Shown: in pieces, positions 44,831 through 53,183 of the stretch | Numbering within the stretch: position 1 is the stretch's first letter | Layout of the letters: the number at the start of each line of letters is the position of its first letter | Source: Polaribacter sp. KT25b | GTDB taxonomy: Bacteria; Bacteroidota; Bacteroidia; Flavobacteriales; Flavobacteriaceae | Direction: 5' to 3' | Assembly (NCBI RefSeq): GCF_900105145.1 | Contig: NZ_LT629752.1 | Location: 1,770,001-1,834,000, forward strand | Length of the DNA: 64,000 nt | Notes under the pieces: model-generated | The model's database searches: none | What the model saw: only the letters and a program-made list of their open reading frames with translations | What the model was told of the DNA's origin: nothing | Position numbers and translations under genes: made by a program

Positions 44831-45736
44831 TTAAAAGATTATATCAAGATAATCATCATCATAATCTATATCATCACCAGATGTATCGTCATTATCTGAT
44901 TCTTCGTAAGAACTGTCTTCAAAATCTGTCTCTTCAAAAGAACTGTCTTCAATATTAGTTTCTTCAATTTCTGTTTCCTCATATGTAACTCCGCCTTCAA
45001 TCCCTTCAGCTTCTTCTGTTGCGTCACCATCATTTAAACCTTCAATAATATCTACAGTTTCACCAATTTCATCAAGTGTTACAAATTCTTCTAATTCCGA
45101 ATTAGAATCAATAATATCGTTGTCATCATTAAAAACAATATCATCATAACTTATTTCATCAATTATTTCTTCGTCAATAGTTTCGTCTTCGTTTTCATTA
45201 TTTTCATCAGTTTCATCCTCATCAATTATAACATCAGTTTCATCTGTATCGTTTTTACTATAATCAGTATTATCAAAGTCTGAATGTTCTTTAATTTTAT
45301 CGTAAAATTCTTGTTTTTCTTCATCAGAAAGCGCGTCCCATTCTTCTTTATTTAAAGTATGATAAGTGTTGCCATGCCAATTAAAAAAACCTGAACCATC
45401 TGTATCTTCTCTTGCTGTTTTAAAAGCTTCTGCAAAAGACATATCTTCTTTAACAGCATCAGAAAATTCTATATCTGTTGGAACTTCAAAATCAAAAGTT
45501 TCTTCTGTCTCAGCATCAGTTTCATCAGTATCAACATCTTCTTTTTCAACTATTTTACCTGTTGCGCTTAAAAATGCATATTGAGATCCAATACCAGCAA
45601 TTAATCCTAAAGCAGCAGCAAATGGTAATCTTTTTGCTTTAAGTAATTCAATTTGTTTTTTGGTAACTCCTTTAAATTTTATTGTATTTTTTTTTGATGG
45701 TTGACTTGCTCCTTTTATGAATGTCTTTTTCTCCAT
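44831..45736 (-). CDS. Highly acidic single-pass membrane protein
   Basis: A 301-residue protein of unknown function. A basic N-terminus (1-36) and one membrane helix (about 37-58, LPFAAALGLIAGIGSQYAFL) precede a long Asp/Glu/Thr-rich domain with DTDETD- and EETxxED-like repeats. Near residues 118-150 there is one ordered island, FFNWHGNTYHTLNKEEWDAL and SDEEKQEFYDKI, which resembles a short motif I have seen in other Bacteroidota proteins. The many threonines in acidic context would suit phosphorylation or FHA binding. It lies 14 bases from the chagasin-like gene. Confidence 0.7.
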   Translation of the reverse strand: MEKKTFIKGASQPSKKNTIKFKGVTKKQIELLKAKRLPFAAALGLIAGIGSQYAFLSATGKIVEKEDVDTDETDAETEETFDFEVPTDIEFSDAVKEDMSFAEAFKTAREDTDGSGFFNWHGNTYHTLNKEEWDALSDEEKQEFYDKIKEHSDFDNTDYSKNDTDETDVIIDEDETDENNENEDETIDEEIIDEISYDDIVFNDDNDIIDSNSELEEFVTLDEIGETVDIIEGLNDGDATEEAEGIEGGVTYEETEIEETNIEDSSFEETDFEDSSYEESDNDDTSGDDIDYDDDYLDIIF

Positions 45737-45831
45737 TTTTTTCTTTTTAAAGTTTATTAAAATTATCTCTTTTTTTATTTCTGATAAAATTTACTTCACG
45801 AAACGTAGGTTTTATTAAATGAAAACAAAAT

Positions 45832-46431
45832 TTAAGCTTGTGTTAAGGTAAAAACAGTATCTCCTACTTCTACTTCATCACCAAGATGCAGTAAAATTTG
45901 ATCTTCGTTTTCTAGTTTTGTTTTATTAACGAGTGTGCCGTTTGTACTTTTTAAATCTTCTATGATAAATTGTACTTTGTTCTGTTGTTTCTGAACTTTT
46001 ATACTACAATGCGCTCTAGAAAGATAATCGTCATCCAAAATCCAAGAGACATCTTTTTCTGCATTAAAATTACCACTTGCTCCTTCCGGATTTCTACCAA
46101 TAAATATGGTATAATTTTCTTTCGGATTTTTAACAGCTAAATTACTTGCAGAACCATTACTTTTTAAAATCTGTAATTTGAACTTACTTTTCGATTTTTT
46201 ATTGATTCCTACAACATTTGTACCTGGTTCATTTTCCATAAAATGATTAAAACCTTGTCCGTTTTCTGATACTTGTGTACCAGGATTATTTTGTACTGAT
46301 CTAGGCTTTAAGTTTAAATTCATCTTATGCCCACAAAATTTACAAGTTACTACTCTGCTAATGCCAAGTTCTATCCATTCTTGTAAAACAGTGTTATTGG
46401 TATTGCATTTTTTACATTTATATCCTGCCAT
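45832..46431 (-). CDS. FHA domain protein with N-terminal zinc ribbon
   Basis: A 199-residue soluble protein. A zinc ribbon (Cys6, Cys9, Cys30, Cys33) is followed by a linker with two similar threonine motifs, NNPGTQV (Thr52) and NEPGTNVV (Thr71). A C-terminal FHA domain (about 108-199) has the phosphothreonine-binding residues IGRN, SRAH and STNGT. It should bind phosphothreonine peptides, and its own linker may be phosphorylated by the adjacent kinases. Confidence 0.93.
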   Translation of the reverse strand: MAGYKCKKCNTNNTVLQEWIELGISRVVTCKFCGHKMNLNLKPRSVQNNPGTQVSENGQGFNHFMENEPGTNVVGINKKSKSKFKLQILKSNGSASNLAVKNPKENYTIFIGRNPEGASGNFNAEKDVSWILDDDYLSRAHCSIKVQKQQNKVQFIIEDLKSTNGTLVNKTKLENEDQILLHLGDEVEVGDTVFTLTQA

Positions 46432-46439
46432 ATTATTTA

Positions 46440-46715
46440 TTATTCAAAAATTTCATCAAAATCTAAATCTATTTCATCCAAAGGATTTAACTCATTAAAA
46501 TCTTCTTCAAAATCATCATCTTCAAATTCATCAATTGTTATTTGTGCTGTATCTATTTCTAGGTCTTCTAGTGTAATTTCATCAGTAATTAGCGTATTTT
46601 CTATTTCTTCTAAATCCAAAGAAACAAAGTTTTCATCCGCTAAAAATTCTGTATCTGGTTTTTTAGGAACTTCAATTTCTATGGTAATCATTTCTATGTT
46701 TTCTTTATTTTTCAA
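46440..46715 (-). CDS. Small very acidic protein
   Basis: A 91-residue protein made mostly of Asp, Glu, Ile, Leu and Thr (TLITDEITLEDLEIDTAQIT and DDDFEEDFNEL), no signal peptide, probably disordered. The start could be the ATG at 46715 or the one 8 codons later. It is sandwiched between two FHA genes with gaps of 8 and 11 bases. It may be a scaffold or phosphorylated partner; function unknown. Confidence 0.7.
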   Translation of the reverse strand: MKNKENIEMITIEIEVPKKPDTEFLADENFVSLDLEEIENTLITDEITLEDLEIDTAQITIDEFEDDDFEEDFNELNPLDEIDLDFDEIFE

Positions 46716-46726
46716 AAAATAACTTT

Positions 46727-47392
46727 TTATTTAACCCAATTACATTTGCATTTCGGACATTTCTTTTTAGATTTCCAAAATCGCCAACTTTTAGAAGTCA
46801 TATCAAACTTACATTTTGGGCAATGAAATTTTTCTGAAAAATCGATATACAAATCCTCTAGTTTTTCTTTTACTTTTTTATCAGAAATTGATGCTGTAGA
46901 AATTAAACCACCAATAGTACCAATACCTAACATTAAATATATTCTTATTCCTTCGATAGATTTTACATAGGCATTGTTATAAACCAACACCATTAAACCA
47001 ATAGTAATACTACCTTTTAAAAGTGCAGATTTTAACTTAAAATATTTATTTACATTCTGTTTTTCATTTTTATATTTTAGTTCAATTTCTTTTAGTTGAT
47101 GAAACTCTGTAGAAAACTCAGTTCTATTTTTTAAAATATAAGCCTGCACTTTTTTAAAAAAATCCTCTACATCTAAAGAAAATGTACCTAATTGAATGCG
47201 TTGCTTTTCATCAATTCTTTTCGATATAATATTTTGACCGTTAACAGATGTGCCATTTGTAGAGTTTAAATCTTTTAGCGTAAAAGTTTTAAAATCATTG
47301 GCAATTTGCAATTCTGCATGATTACCACTAACGGTATTGTTATCTATTTTGTAATCGTTATTTTCGTTTCTTCCTATTGTAAATGCTTTCAT
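46727..47392 (-). CDS. FHA domain membrane protein with C-terminal zinc ribbon
   Basis: A 221-residue protein. N-terminal FHA domain (1-75) with IGRN (6-9), VSGNHAE and LNSTNGTSV (43-50), all canonical. A helical region follows, then two membrane segments (about 126-140 and 151-168) and a C-terminal zinc ribbon (Cys191, Cys194, Cys212, Cys215). It should recruit threonine-phosphorylated proteins to the inner membrane. Its stop is 11 bases from the acidic small gene, and it starts 1 base after the LytTR gene. Confidence 0.93.
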   Translation of the reverse strand: MKAFTIGRNENNDYKIDNNTVSGNHAELQIANDFKTFTLKDLNSTNGTSVNGQNIISKRIDEKQRIQLGTFSLDVEDFFKKVQAYILKNRTEFSTEFHQLKEIELKYKNEKQNVNKYFKLKSALLKGSITIGLMVLVYNNAYVKSIEGIRIYLMLGIGTIGGLISTASISDKKVKEKLEDLYIDFSEKFHCPKCKFDMTSKSWRFWKSKKKCPKCKCNWVK

Positions 47393-47393
47393 A

Positions 47394-48053
47394 CTAATAC
47401 CAAAGTAAATTTTGTTTCACTCTTTTTATATAAATTTCTCCTAATTTTAATTCTATTTCTGTAGCTCCTTTAAAAACTATATGCTGACTTTGTACTTTTT
47501 TAATTCTGTTGATGTTTACTATAAAAGATTTACCTATTCTATTTAAAAAAGAGACTTCTTTTATTCTATTTTCTAATACATTTAAAGGATATGATATACA
47601 TTTTCTAGTTCCATTTTCTAAATAAATATAGGTGTAATTACCACTCCCTACACAAAAACAAATACTTGTAATGTCTACCAATTCAAAACCACCTTTAAAA
47701 TTAATTTTTAATTTTTCTTTGATTTCTTCTTTTATCGGTGGATATTTTTTAAATCGATTTCTAAATTCATGAAACCCCACAGATAACTCTTTCTGATAAT
47801 GCATAAAAGCCAACACATTTGCTTTCCATGCTAAAAATGCTACTTCTTTATTTGTAGAAACCACCACAAAATGTTCATTTTCATTGGTGTTTATTAATTT
47901 ACGTAACAATATTCTGTTATCTAAAGAATCTTCTTTTAAGTAAAAAAAAGATAATTTACTAGAAACTGAAAGTAAACTAGCATTTTCTTCTAAAAATGAA
48001 GCATCTTCAATATTAGAAAAATTTAAACATTGTATGGTATTTATTTGTTTCAT
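47394..48053 (-). CDS. LytTR-type DNA-binding regulator
   Basis: A 219-residue regulator. The C-terminal LytTR domain (about 122-219) shows FCVGSGNYTYIYLENG, FLNRIGKSFIVNINRIKKV and a terminal RVKQNLLWY. The N-terminal half has the rhythm of a response-regulator receiver (VVVSTNKEVAFLAWKANVLAFMHY), but I cannot find the acidic phospho-acceptor, so it is probably a degenerate or pseudo-receiver. In this locus it may be controlled by Ser/Thr phosphorylation or FHA binding. Directly coupled to the next FHA gene. Confidence 0.85.
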   Translation of the reverse strand: MKQINTIQCLNFSNIEDASFLEENASLLSVSSKLSFFYLKEDSLDNRILLRKLINTNENEHFVVVSTNKEVAFLAWKANVLAFMHYQKELSVGFHEFRNRFKKYPPIKEEIKEKLKINFKGGFELVDITSICFCVGSGNYTYIYLENGTRKCISYPLNVLENRIKEVSFLNRIGKSFIVNINRIKKVQSQHIVFKGATEIELKLGEIYIKRVKQNLLWY

Positions 48054-48158
48054 TAAAATTTGATTCTAATTAGGTTTTGAAATTGAATTTGTATAGTTTT
48101 TTATATTTTTCTTGATTCATAATTACTGCTCTCATTTATATTTTACACTAAACTAATT

Positions 48159-50414
48159 TTAAATATCATCTAATTTAATTTCTCCACTTCTTAAATAACG
48201 AAATCTATAAAATCCATTAGCGCTAGATATAGCTGAATTTAAACTTGATTTAAAAGAATCTTTAACTAGCTTATAGTTGCCATTACTTAGCGTATTAGAA
48301 TTAAATAATTCTCTAGTTTGAGCATCCATATTCATAGATTTTACTAAATAATATATTTCATTGTTTACTTTTTTGATACCAACAGAAATATCTTTTTTAA
48401 TTGCTGATTTACTTTTATTTGAAGACAAAATTGCCTCATTAATCATTCTTAAGAAATTAAATATTGATCTTTGGCTGTTTTGATTATCAATAAATCGATT
48501 ATCGTATCTTCCTGTATTAAATTTTAATTCTGTCTCTGCAATACAATCTACAATTGAAACATCAGCACTTAAAAGATTAAATGATTCCTTATCAAATTGA
48601 GTATTAGAAACAATTTTACTATTTATATCATTCAATAAAAAAGGTACTATTTGAGATAACCTTTTTCTAGACAGCATGTTATTTTTGTAATAATCTTTTA
48701 TCTCTAAAAAATTATTAGAAGAATTAGCAACATTATCTAGTAACTCTAAAAAGTCATATTCAATTCCGTTAGTATTGTTAACTTTATATACTGCGTTTAA
48801 CAATTTATAAATTGTTAATTTAGATTGTAATTTTAAAAATTTTTGTGCTATTGTTCTGTTTGATTCTCTTTTCTCAATTCCTTGTTTGATAGCGGTAATT
48901 ACCTGTTTTTTTATTTGATTAGGAGTTAATTGTTTTTTTCTTAAATCTAAAACTAATGATTTAGCAGTTTCACTAAAAACACCATTAGGATACTCATTTA
49001 AATAACGATTGTAAGTATCAATTGTATTAGTCTTTTTTGCAACATCCCAAGCATCATTTTCTTTTTTAATAGCAAGTTCTAATTGATTTTTTATTATCTT
49101 ATTTAAAGAATTAATACTATCAATTATACCTTCTTTTAATAATAATTGTTTTGCTGCTTTTATGTTTAAGCCGTTCATAAAAGAATCAACTTCTTTGTAA
49201 TATTTTAGAGCTAAATCTAAACTATCTACTTTATAAGCATTGGCTGCTTTGTTTTTAAAGGCTGTATAAGTTTGTAAATCTTTAGTCTCAATATTTTTCT
49301 CCCAAGGTTTCCAAAAGAATAAGGCAATGGCTAATATAAAAACTATAGAAATAACATAAACTAGCAGATTTTTGCTTTTTCGATTTTCTATAGGTTCTTT
49401 ATTTATTGGCTCTTTTTCCTTATTAATGACTGTTTTTTCTTTTCCTTTTATTCTAGTAGCATCGTTATTATTTTTTGAAGTTGATTCCTTTTCTTTATAA
49501 GATTTTTTCGGTTTTACGATAGTTTCTTTTTCTTCAAAATTTTCTTTTTGAACATTTTCATCGTCATTTAAAATAGAAAATAAAGTACTTGCATTTTGAA
49601 TTCGTTTATTTACATCTTTTTCCAAGCATGCTGTTACCACTTTTTTCCATTTTACAGGTAACTTTTCTAATTCTTTACTTACATCAGTATGTAATATTTT
49701 TTGTGTAATGGTATTCTGCCATTCAGCACTTGCAGTTCCTTGATTATCTGCTTCAAAAAGAGTTTTTCCTGTTAAAATTTCATAAGCAATTGCACCAAAA
49801 CTCCATAAATCTGTATTTAATTTTAATGGCAATCCTTTTAATTGCTCCGGACTAGAATATTGTAACGTTCCGCCAGCAAAGCTATTTGTAAAACGAGATG
49901 CTTTACCATCGCCTTCTGCTTGTTTACTTAAACCAAAATCTGTAATTTTAGGAATAATTTTACCTCTTCTATCAACAACTAAAATATTACTAGGTTTTAA
50001 ATCTCTATGCACTACTTTGTGCTGATGTAAAAAAGCAATTCCTTCTAAAATATCTTTGGTAATACTGTCTCTTTTTTCTAACGAAACTTCGTTATTTTTT
50101 AAATAATGAGATAAATTACCCAACGCATAATATTGCATAATTCCATAATCGTAAATAGCAGGAAAAGATTCAAAACGATATACTTCTTCATAATTAGCAA
50201 TATTTTTATGCTTTTTTAAGTTTTCAATCGCTTTAAATTCTTCTAATAGAGAAAACTCTTTATCACCAACTATTTTTACTTCAGAAACTTTTATGGCCAC
50301 CTCAATGTCTAACACAGTATCGTACGCTTTATAAACCGTACCAAAACTCCCACCACCAATAGTATCGGTTTTGAGATCGAATTCGTAACGTTTTCTAAAT
50401 TCTTGTTGTGTCAT
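48159..50414 (-). CDS. Ser/Thr protein kinase, transmembrane, helical C-terminal region (kinase 4)
   Basis: Hanks-type kinase of 751 residues. Catalytic domain 15-280 with G-loop GGGSFGTVYKA (20-30), ATP lysine in VAIKVS (Lys42), HRDLKPSN (136-143) and DFG (159-161), all intact. A charged linker contains NNDATRIKG (Thr320), then one membrane helix (349-367). The outer part (about 375-751) is helical, with a YxxYLNEYPNG motif, and is not recognised further. It shares about 180 nearly identical 5' bases with kinase 2. It is the last of four kinases in a row, 105 bases before the LytTR gene. Confidence 0.93.
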   Translation of the reverse strand: MTQQEFRKRYEFDLKTDTIGGGSFGTVYKAYDTVLDIEVAIKVSEVKIVGDKEFSLLEEFKAIENLKKHKNIANYEEVYRFESFPAIYDYGIMQYYALGNLSHYLKNNEVSLEKRDSITKDILEGIAFLHQHKVVHRDLKPSNILVVDRRGKIIPKITDFGLSKQAEGDGKASRFTNSFAGGTLQYSSPEQLKGLPLKLNTDLWSFGAIAYEILTGKTLFEADNQGTASAEWQNTITQKILHTDVSKELEKLPVKWKKVVTACLEKDVNKRIQNASTLFSILNDDENVQKENFEEKETIVKPKKSYKEKESTSKNNNDATRIKGKEKTVINKEKEPINKEPIENRKSKNLLVYVISIVFILAIALFFWKPWEKNIETKDLQTYTAFKNKAANAYKVDSLDLALKYYKEVDSFMNGLNIKAAKQLLLKEGIIDSINSLNKIIKNQLELAIKKENDAWDVAKKTNTIDTYNRYLNEYPNGVFSETAKSLVLDLRKKQLTPNQIKKQVITAIKQGIEKRESNRTIAQKFLKLQSKLTIYKLLNAVYKVNNTNGIEYDFLELLDNVANSSNNFLEIKDYYKNNMLSRKRLSQIVPFLLNDINSKIVSNTQFDKESFNLLSADVSIVDCIAETELKFNTGRYDNRFIDNQNSQRSIFNFLRMINEAILSSNKSKSAIKKDISVGIKKVNNEIYYLVKSMNMDAQTRELFNSNTLSNGNYKLVKDSFKSSLNSAISSANGFYRFRYLRSGEIKLDDI

Positions 50415-50503
50415 TATATTTTTTTATCCTTAAATCTATCAAAAGTTTCTGTAGCTTTTTTTAAAAAAACTACAATGTCTTACTTTTCTTATTATTTATT
50501 AAC

Positions 50504-50530
50504 TTCATTAAGATTGATGATCTTAATGAA
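50504..50530. repeat. Intercistronic hairpin between kinase 3 and kinase 4
   Basis: TTCATTAAGAT (50504-50514) pairs perfectly with 50520-50530 around a 5-base loop, in the 135-base gap between two kinase genes. A second AT-only inverted repeat (TGTAG-T7/A7-CTACA) lies at about 50450-50474. Neither has a good minus-strand T-tail, so they could modulate read-through or mRNA stability. Confidence 0.55.
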
Positions 50531-50549
50531 TAGTCCTTTAAAAATAATT

Positions 50550-53174
50550 TTATTCTTTTGTTTCATACTTAAAGCCAAAACGATCTCTTTTTTCTAAAAT
50601 CAAATTGTCTTCGTTATCATATCTGTAAAAAAATGTAGATTGACTTTCATCTGAATTGTAATCACGAAAAGAAAGAATTACACAGTTTTTTATATTTTCA
50701 TCGTATAAAATTTTTCCTTTTCTATTTATAGAAAATAATGTAGCATCTTTAATTGAATTATAACTACTATCATCTCCACTTAGAGTTAAATAGTTATTTT
50801 TTCCTTTTTCGTATATTAATTCAGATCTTCCTTTTAATTCTTGTTCAAATAATAACTTATTATCTAAAGAATTTAAAGAAATACTTGTAGTATTTTTAAG
50901 CTTATTAGCTTCTAATTTCACTATTGAATACTTATGATAAGTAAGCCTTTTTACTTTCTCTGGATTTCCCCAAGCATAATATTCTAAAGGTTTTGATTTT
51001 TTTCCTAAAATATTTCCATCAAAATCTAAATAATAATCAACAACACTGTCTTTTATCACTCCATTAGAAAAACCTCTAGATTGATTAACAAGAATAGAAT
51101 CTCTTTTGATACTTGCAGATTTTATTATGTAGTTGCCTAAAGTTTTTTCCCAAATGACCTGACCATTATAATCTAATTTTTTAATAATCCCTTTTGGTGT
51201 TTTTAAATCTAGTCCATTATTCCAGTATAACAAATAGTTACTATCTAATGGTAAAAATTCATGCCACATCCCTCTAAAGTTAGTATCGCTAAATGCTTTA
51301 TCAATTAATTTTGAGCCTTTAGAATCTAATACAATTAACCAATCATTACCAATTTCTGAATCATGTTTTCTAAAACTTCCAGAAACAATAATATTATTTT
51401 TATCATTGGTTTTAACGCTTACATCACCTAAATTGTCTTTACTAAATTTTGTTTCCCAAATCAAATCGCCTTGTTTATCTAATAACATAATCCATAAATC
51501 TTTTTGAGGCTTATAAACTCCCTTTAAACTAAAATAATTATAAGCAATAATTGCTGTTTTATCCTTATCAATAGTTAAAGCATTATAGACTAAATCTTTT
51601 TTTGAAGTACCAAAAGATTTTGTCCAAACCATTTCTCCATATTTATTTATAAACTTCAATTCAATGTTATTATTCCCATTAGAATTTGTGTTTCTTGAAA
51701 TTAAAATATTATCATTTTTTAAATTAAAGACTTTGGGCTCGTCAGGAAGCATATGATTTTCAGTCCATTTTCCTGAACCATTTTTATTTTTTTCTAATTT
51801 AATTGACCATGATAAAGATTTCATTAAACTATCTAGCTTCAAAATAAAATTACTTTTAGGATAATCTTTTTCAAATTTCTGAAACCCTAAAACAGTATTA
51901 CTTTCTATAGCTTTTATCCAATCTAAATTTTGCTTTACTTCTTCTAAATTTTCAATACTTGCTGTATTATCTAAATAGTCTTGATAAGATTCTTTTGTAT
52001 TTATTTGTTTTGCTGAAGCCCAAATTTTATTTTCTTTATAGCTCTTATTTGCAAAATATCCTAATGGTATGCAAATTAATAGCACAAATGCAATTGCTGT
52101 TTTTATAAATTTAAAATTCTTTTTTTTAGGTTTATTAGTACTATAATCTTTTGGTTTAAATGATTTTATATTTACTTGTTCCTCTTCTTGTTGTTTATCT
52201 TGATGTAAATTCTCTGATCCTTTTATAATAGTTGCGTCATTATTACGAGAGATAGTTTCAGTATCTTTATTTATTTGTTTAGGAAAAACACTATTTACAT
52301 TTGAAGTGATTATTGTTTTTTTATCATCTAAAAGTAAAAATAATTCATCAGTATTTTGAACTCTTTTTGTTAAGTCTCTTTCTAAACAAACCATTACTAC
52401 TTTTTGCCAATTACCAGGAAGTCCTTGTAATTCTTCACTTAAATCTTTATGCAAAATCTTTTGAGTAATTTCATTTTGCCATTCTGCAGTTGCTGTTCCT
52501 TGGCTATCTGCTTCAAAAAGTGTTTTTCCTGTTAGTATTTCATAAGCAATTGCACCAAAACTCCATAAATCTGTATTTAGTTTTAATGGCAAACCTTTTA
52601 ATTGCTCTGGACTAGAATATTGTAAGGTTCCGCCAGCAAAACTATTTGTAAAACGGGATGCTTTACCATCGCCTTCTGCTTGTTTACTTAAACCAAAATC
52701 TGTGATTTTAGGGATAATTTCTCCTCTTCTATCAACAACTAAAATATTGCTCGGTTTTAAGTCTCTATGCACAACATTATGCTGATGTAAAAAGGCAATT
52801 CCTTCTAAAACTCCTTTTGTAATTTTCTCTCTCTTAGCAATACTAACCTCATTATTTTTTAAATAATGAGATAAATTACCCAAAGAATAATATTGCATAA
52901 TTCCATAATCAAAAACAGTTGGGAAAGATTCAAAACGAAATACTTCTTCATAATTAGCTATATTTTGATGCGCACTTAAATTTTCTATTGCCTTAAATTC
53001 CTCTAATAAAGAAAACTCTTTATCACCAACTATTTTTACTTCAGATACTTTTATGGCAACTTCTCTATCTAATGCATTGTCATAAGCTTTATAAACAGTA
53101 CCAAAACTTCCTCCTCCTATATTGTCGGTTTTAAGATCGAATTCGTATCTTTTTCTAAATTCTTGTTGTGTCAT
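50550..53174 (-). CDS. Ser/Thr protein kinase, transmembrane, propeller-like sensor region (kinase 3)
   Basis: Hanks-type kinase of 874 residues with the same intact catalytic motifs as its neighbours (Lys42, HRDLKPSN, DFG). The linker carries NNDATIIKG (Thr315), followed by one membrane helix (about 357-376). The outer region starts with a short helical Y-x-x-YL segment like that of kinase 4, then repeated beta units such as NLKNDNILISRN, LWIMLLDKQGDLIWETKF and WLIVLDSKGSKLI, suggesting a PQQ/NHL-like propeller. Residues about 69-141 are coded by DNA identical to kinase 2. Confidence 0.92.
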   Translation of the reverse strand: MTQQEFRKRYEFDLKTDNIGGGSFGTVYKAYDNALDREVAIKVSEVKIVGDKEFSLLEEFKAIENLSAHQNIANYEEVFRFESFPTVFDYGIMQYYSLGNLSHYLKNNEVSIAKREKITKGVLEGIAFLHQHNVVHRDLKPSNILVVDRRGEIIPKITDFGLSKQAEGDGKASRFTNSFAGGTLQYSSPEQLKGLPLKLNTDLWSFGAIAYEILTGKTLFEADSQGTATAEWQNEITQKILHKDLSEELQGLPGNWQKVVMVCLERDLTKRVQNTDELFLLLDDKKTIITSNVNSVFPKQINKDTETISRNNDATIIKGSENLHQDKQQEEEQVNIKSFKPKDYSTNKPKKKNFKFIKTAIAFVLLICIPLGYFANKSYKENKIWASAKQINTKESYQDYLDNTASIENLEEVKQNLDWIKAIESNTVLGFQKFEKDYPKSNFILKLDSLMKSLSWSIKLEKNKNGSGKWTENHMLPDEPKVFNLKNDNILISRNTNSNGNNNIELKFINKYGEMVWTKSFGTSKKDLVYNALTIDKDKTAIIAYNYFSLKGVYKPQKDLWIMLLDKQGDLIWETKFSKDNLGDVSVKTNDKNNIIVSGSFRKHDSEIGNDWLIVLDSKGSKLIDKAFSDTNFRGMWHEFLPLDSNYLLYWNNGLDLKTPKGIIKKLDYNGQVIWEKTLGNYIIKSASIKRDSILVNQSRGFSNGVIKDSVVDYYLDFDGNILGKKSKPLEYYAWGNPEKVKRLTYHKYSIVKLEANKLKNTTSISLNSLDNKLLFEQELKGRSELIYEKGKNNYLTLSGDDSSYNSIKDATLFSINRKGKILYDENIKNCVILSFRDYNSDESQSTFFYRYDNEDNLILEKRDRFGFKYETKE

Positions 53175-53183
53175 TATAAAATT

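Noticed and set aside
44961..45250. Possible tandem DNA repeat or CRISPR-like array in the acidic gene
   Set aside because: The repetition is at protein level (DET/EET codons) with no fixed unit length or spacers.
45366..45584. Serine/valine-rich plus-strand frame of 72 codons
   Set aside because: Antisense to the acidic repeat protein; Ser/Val richness is the reverse complement of Asp/Glu/Thr codons.
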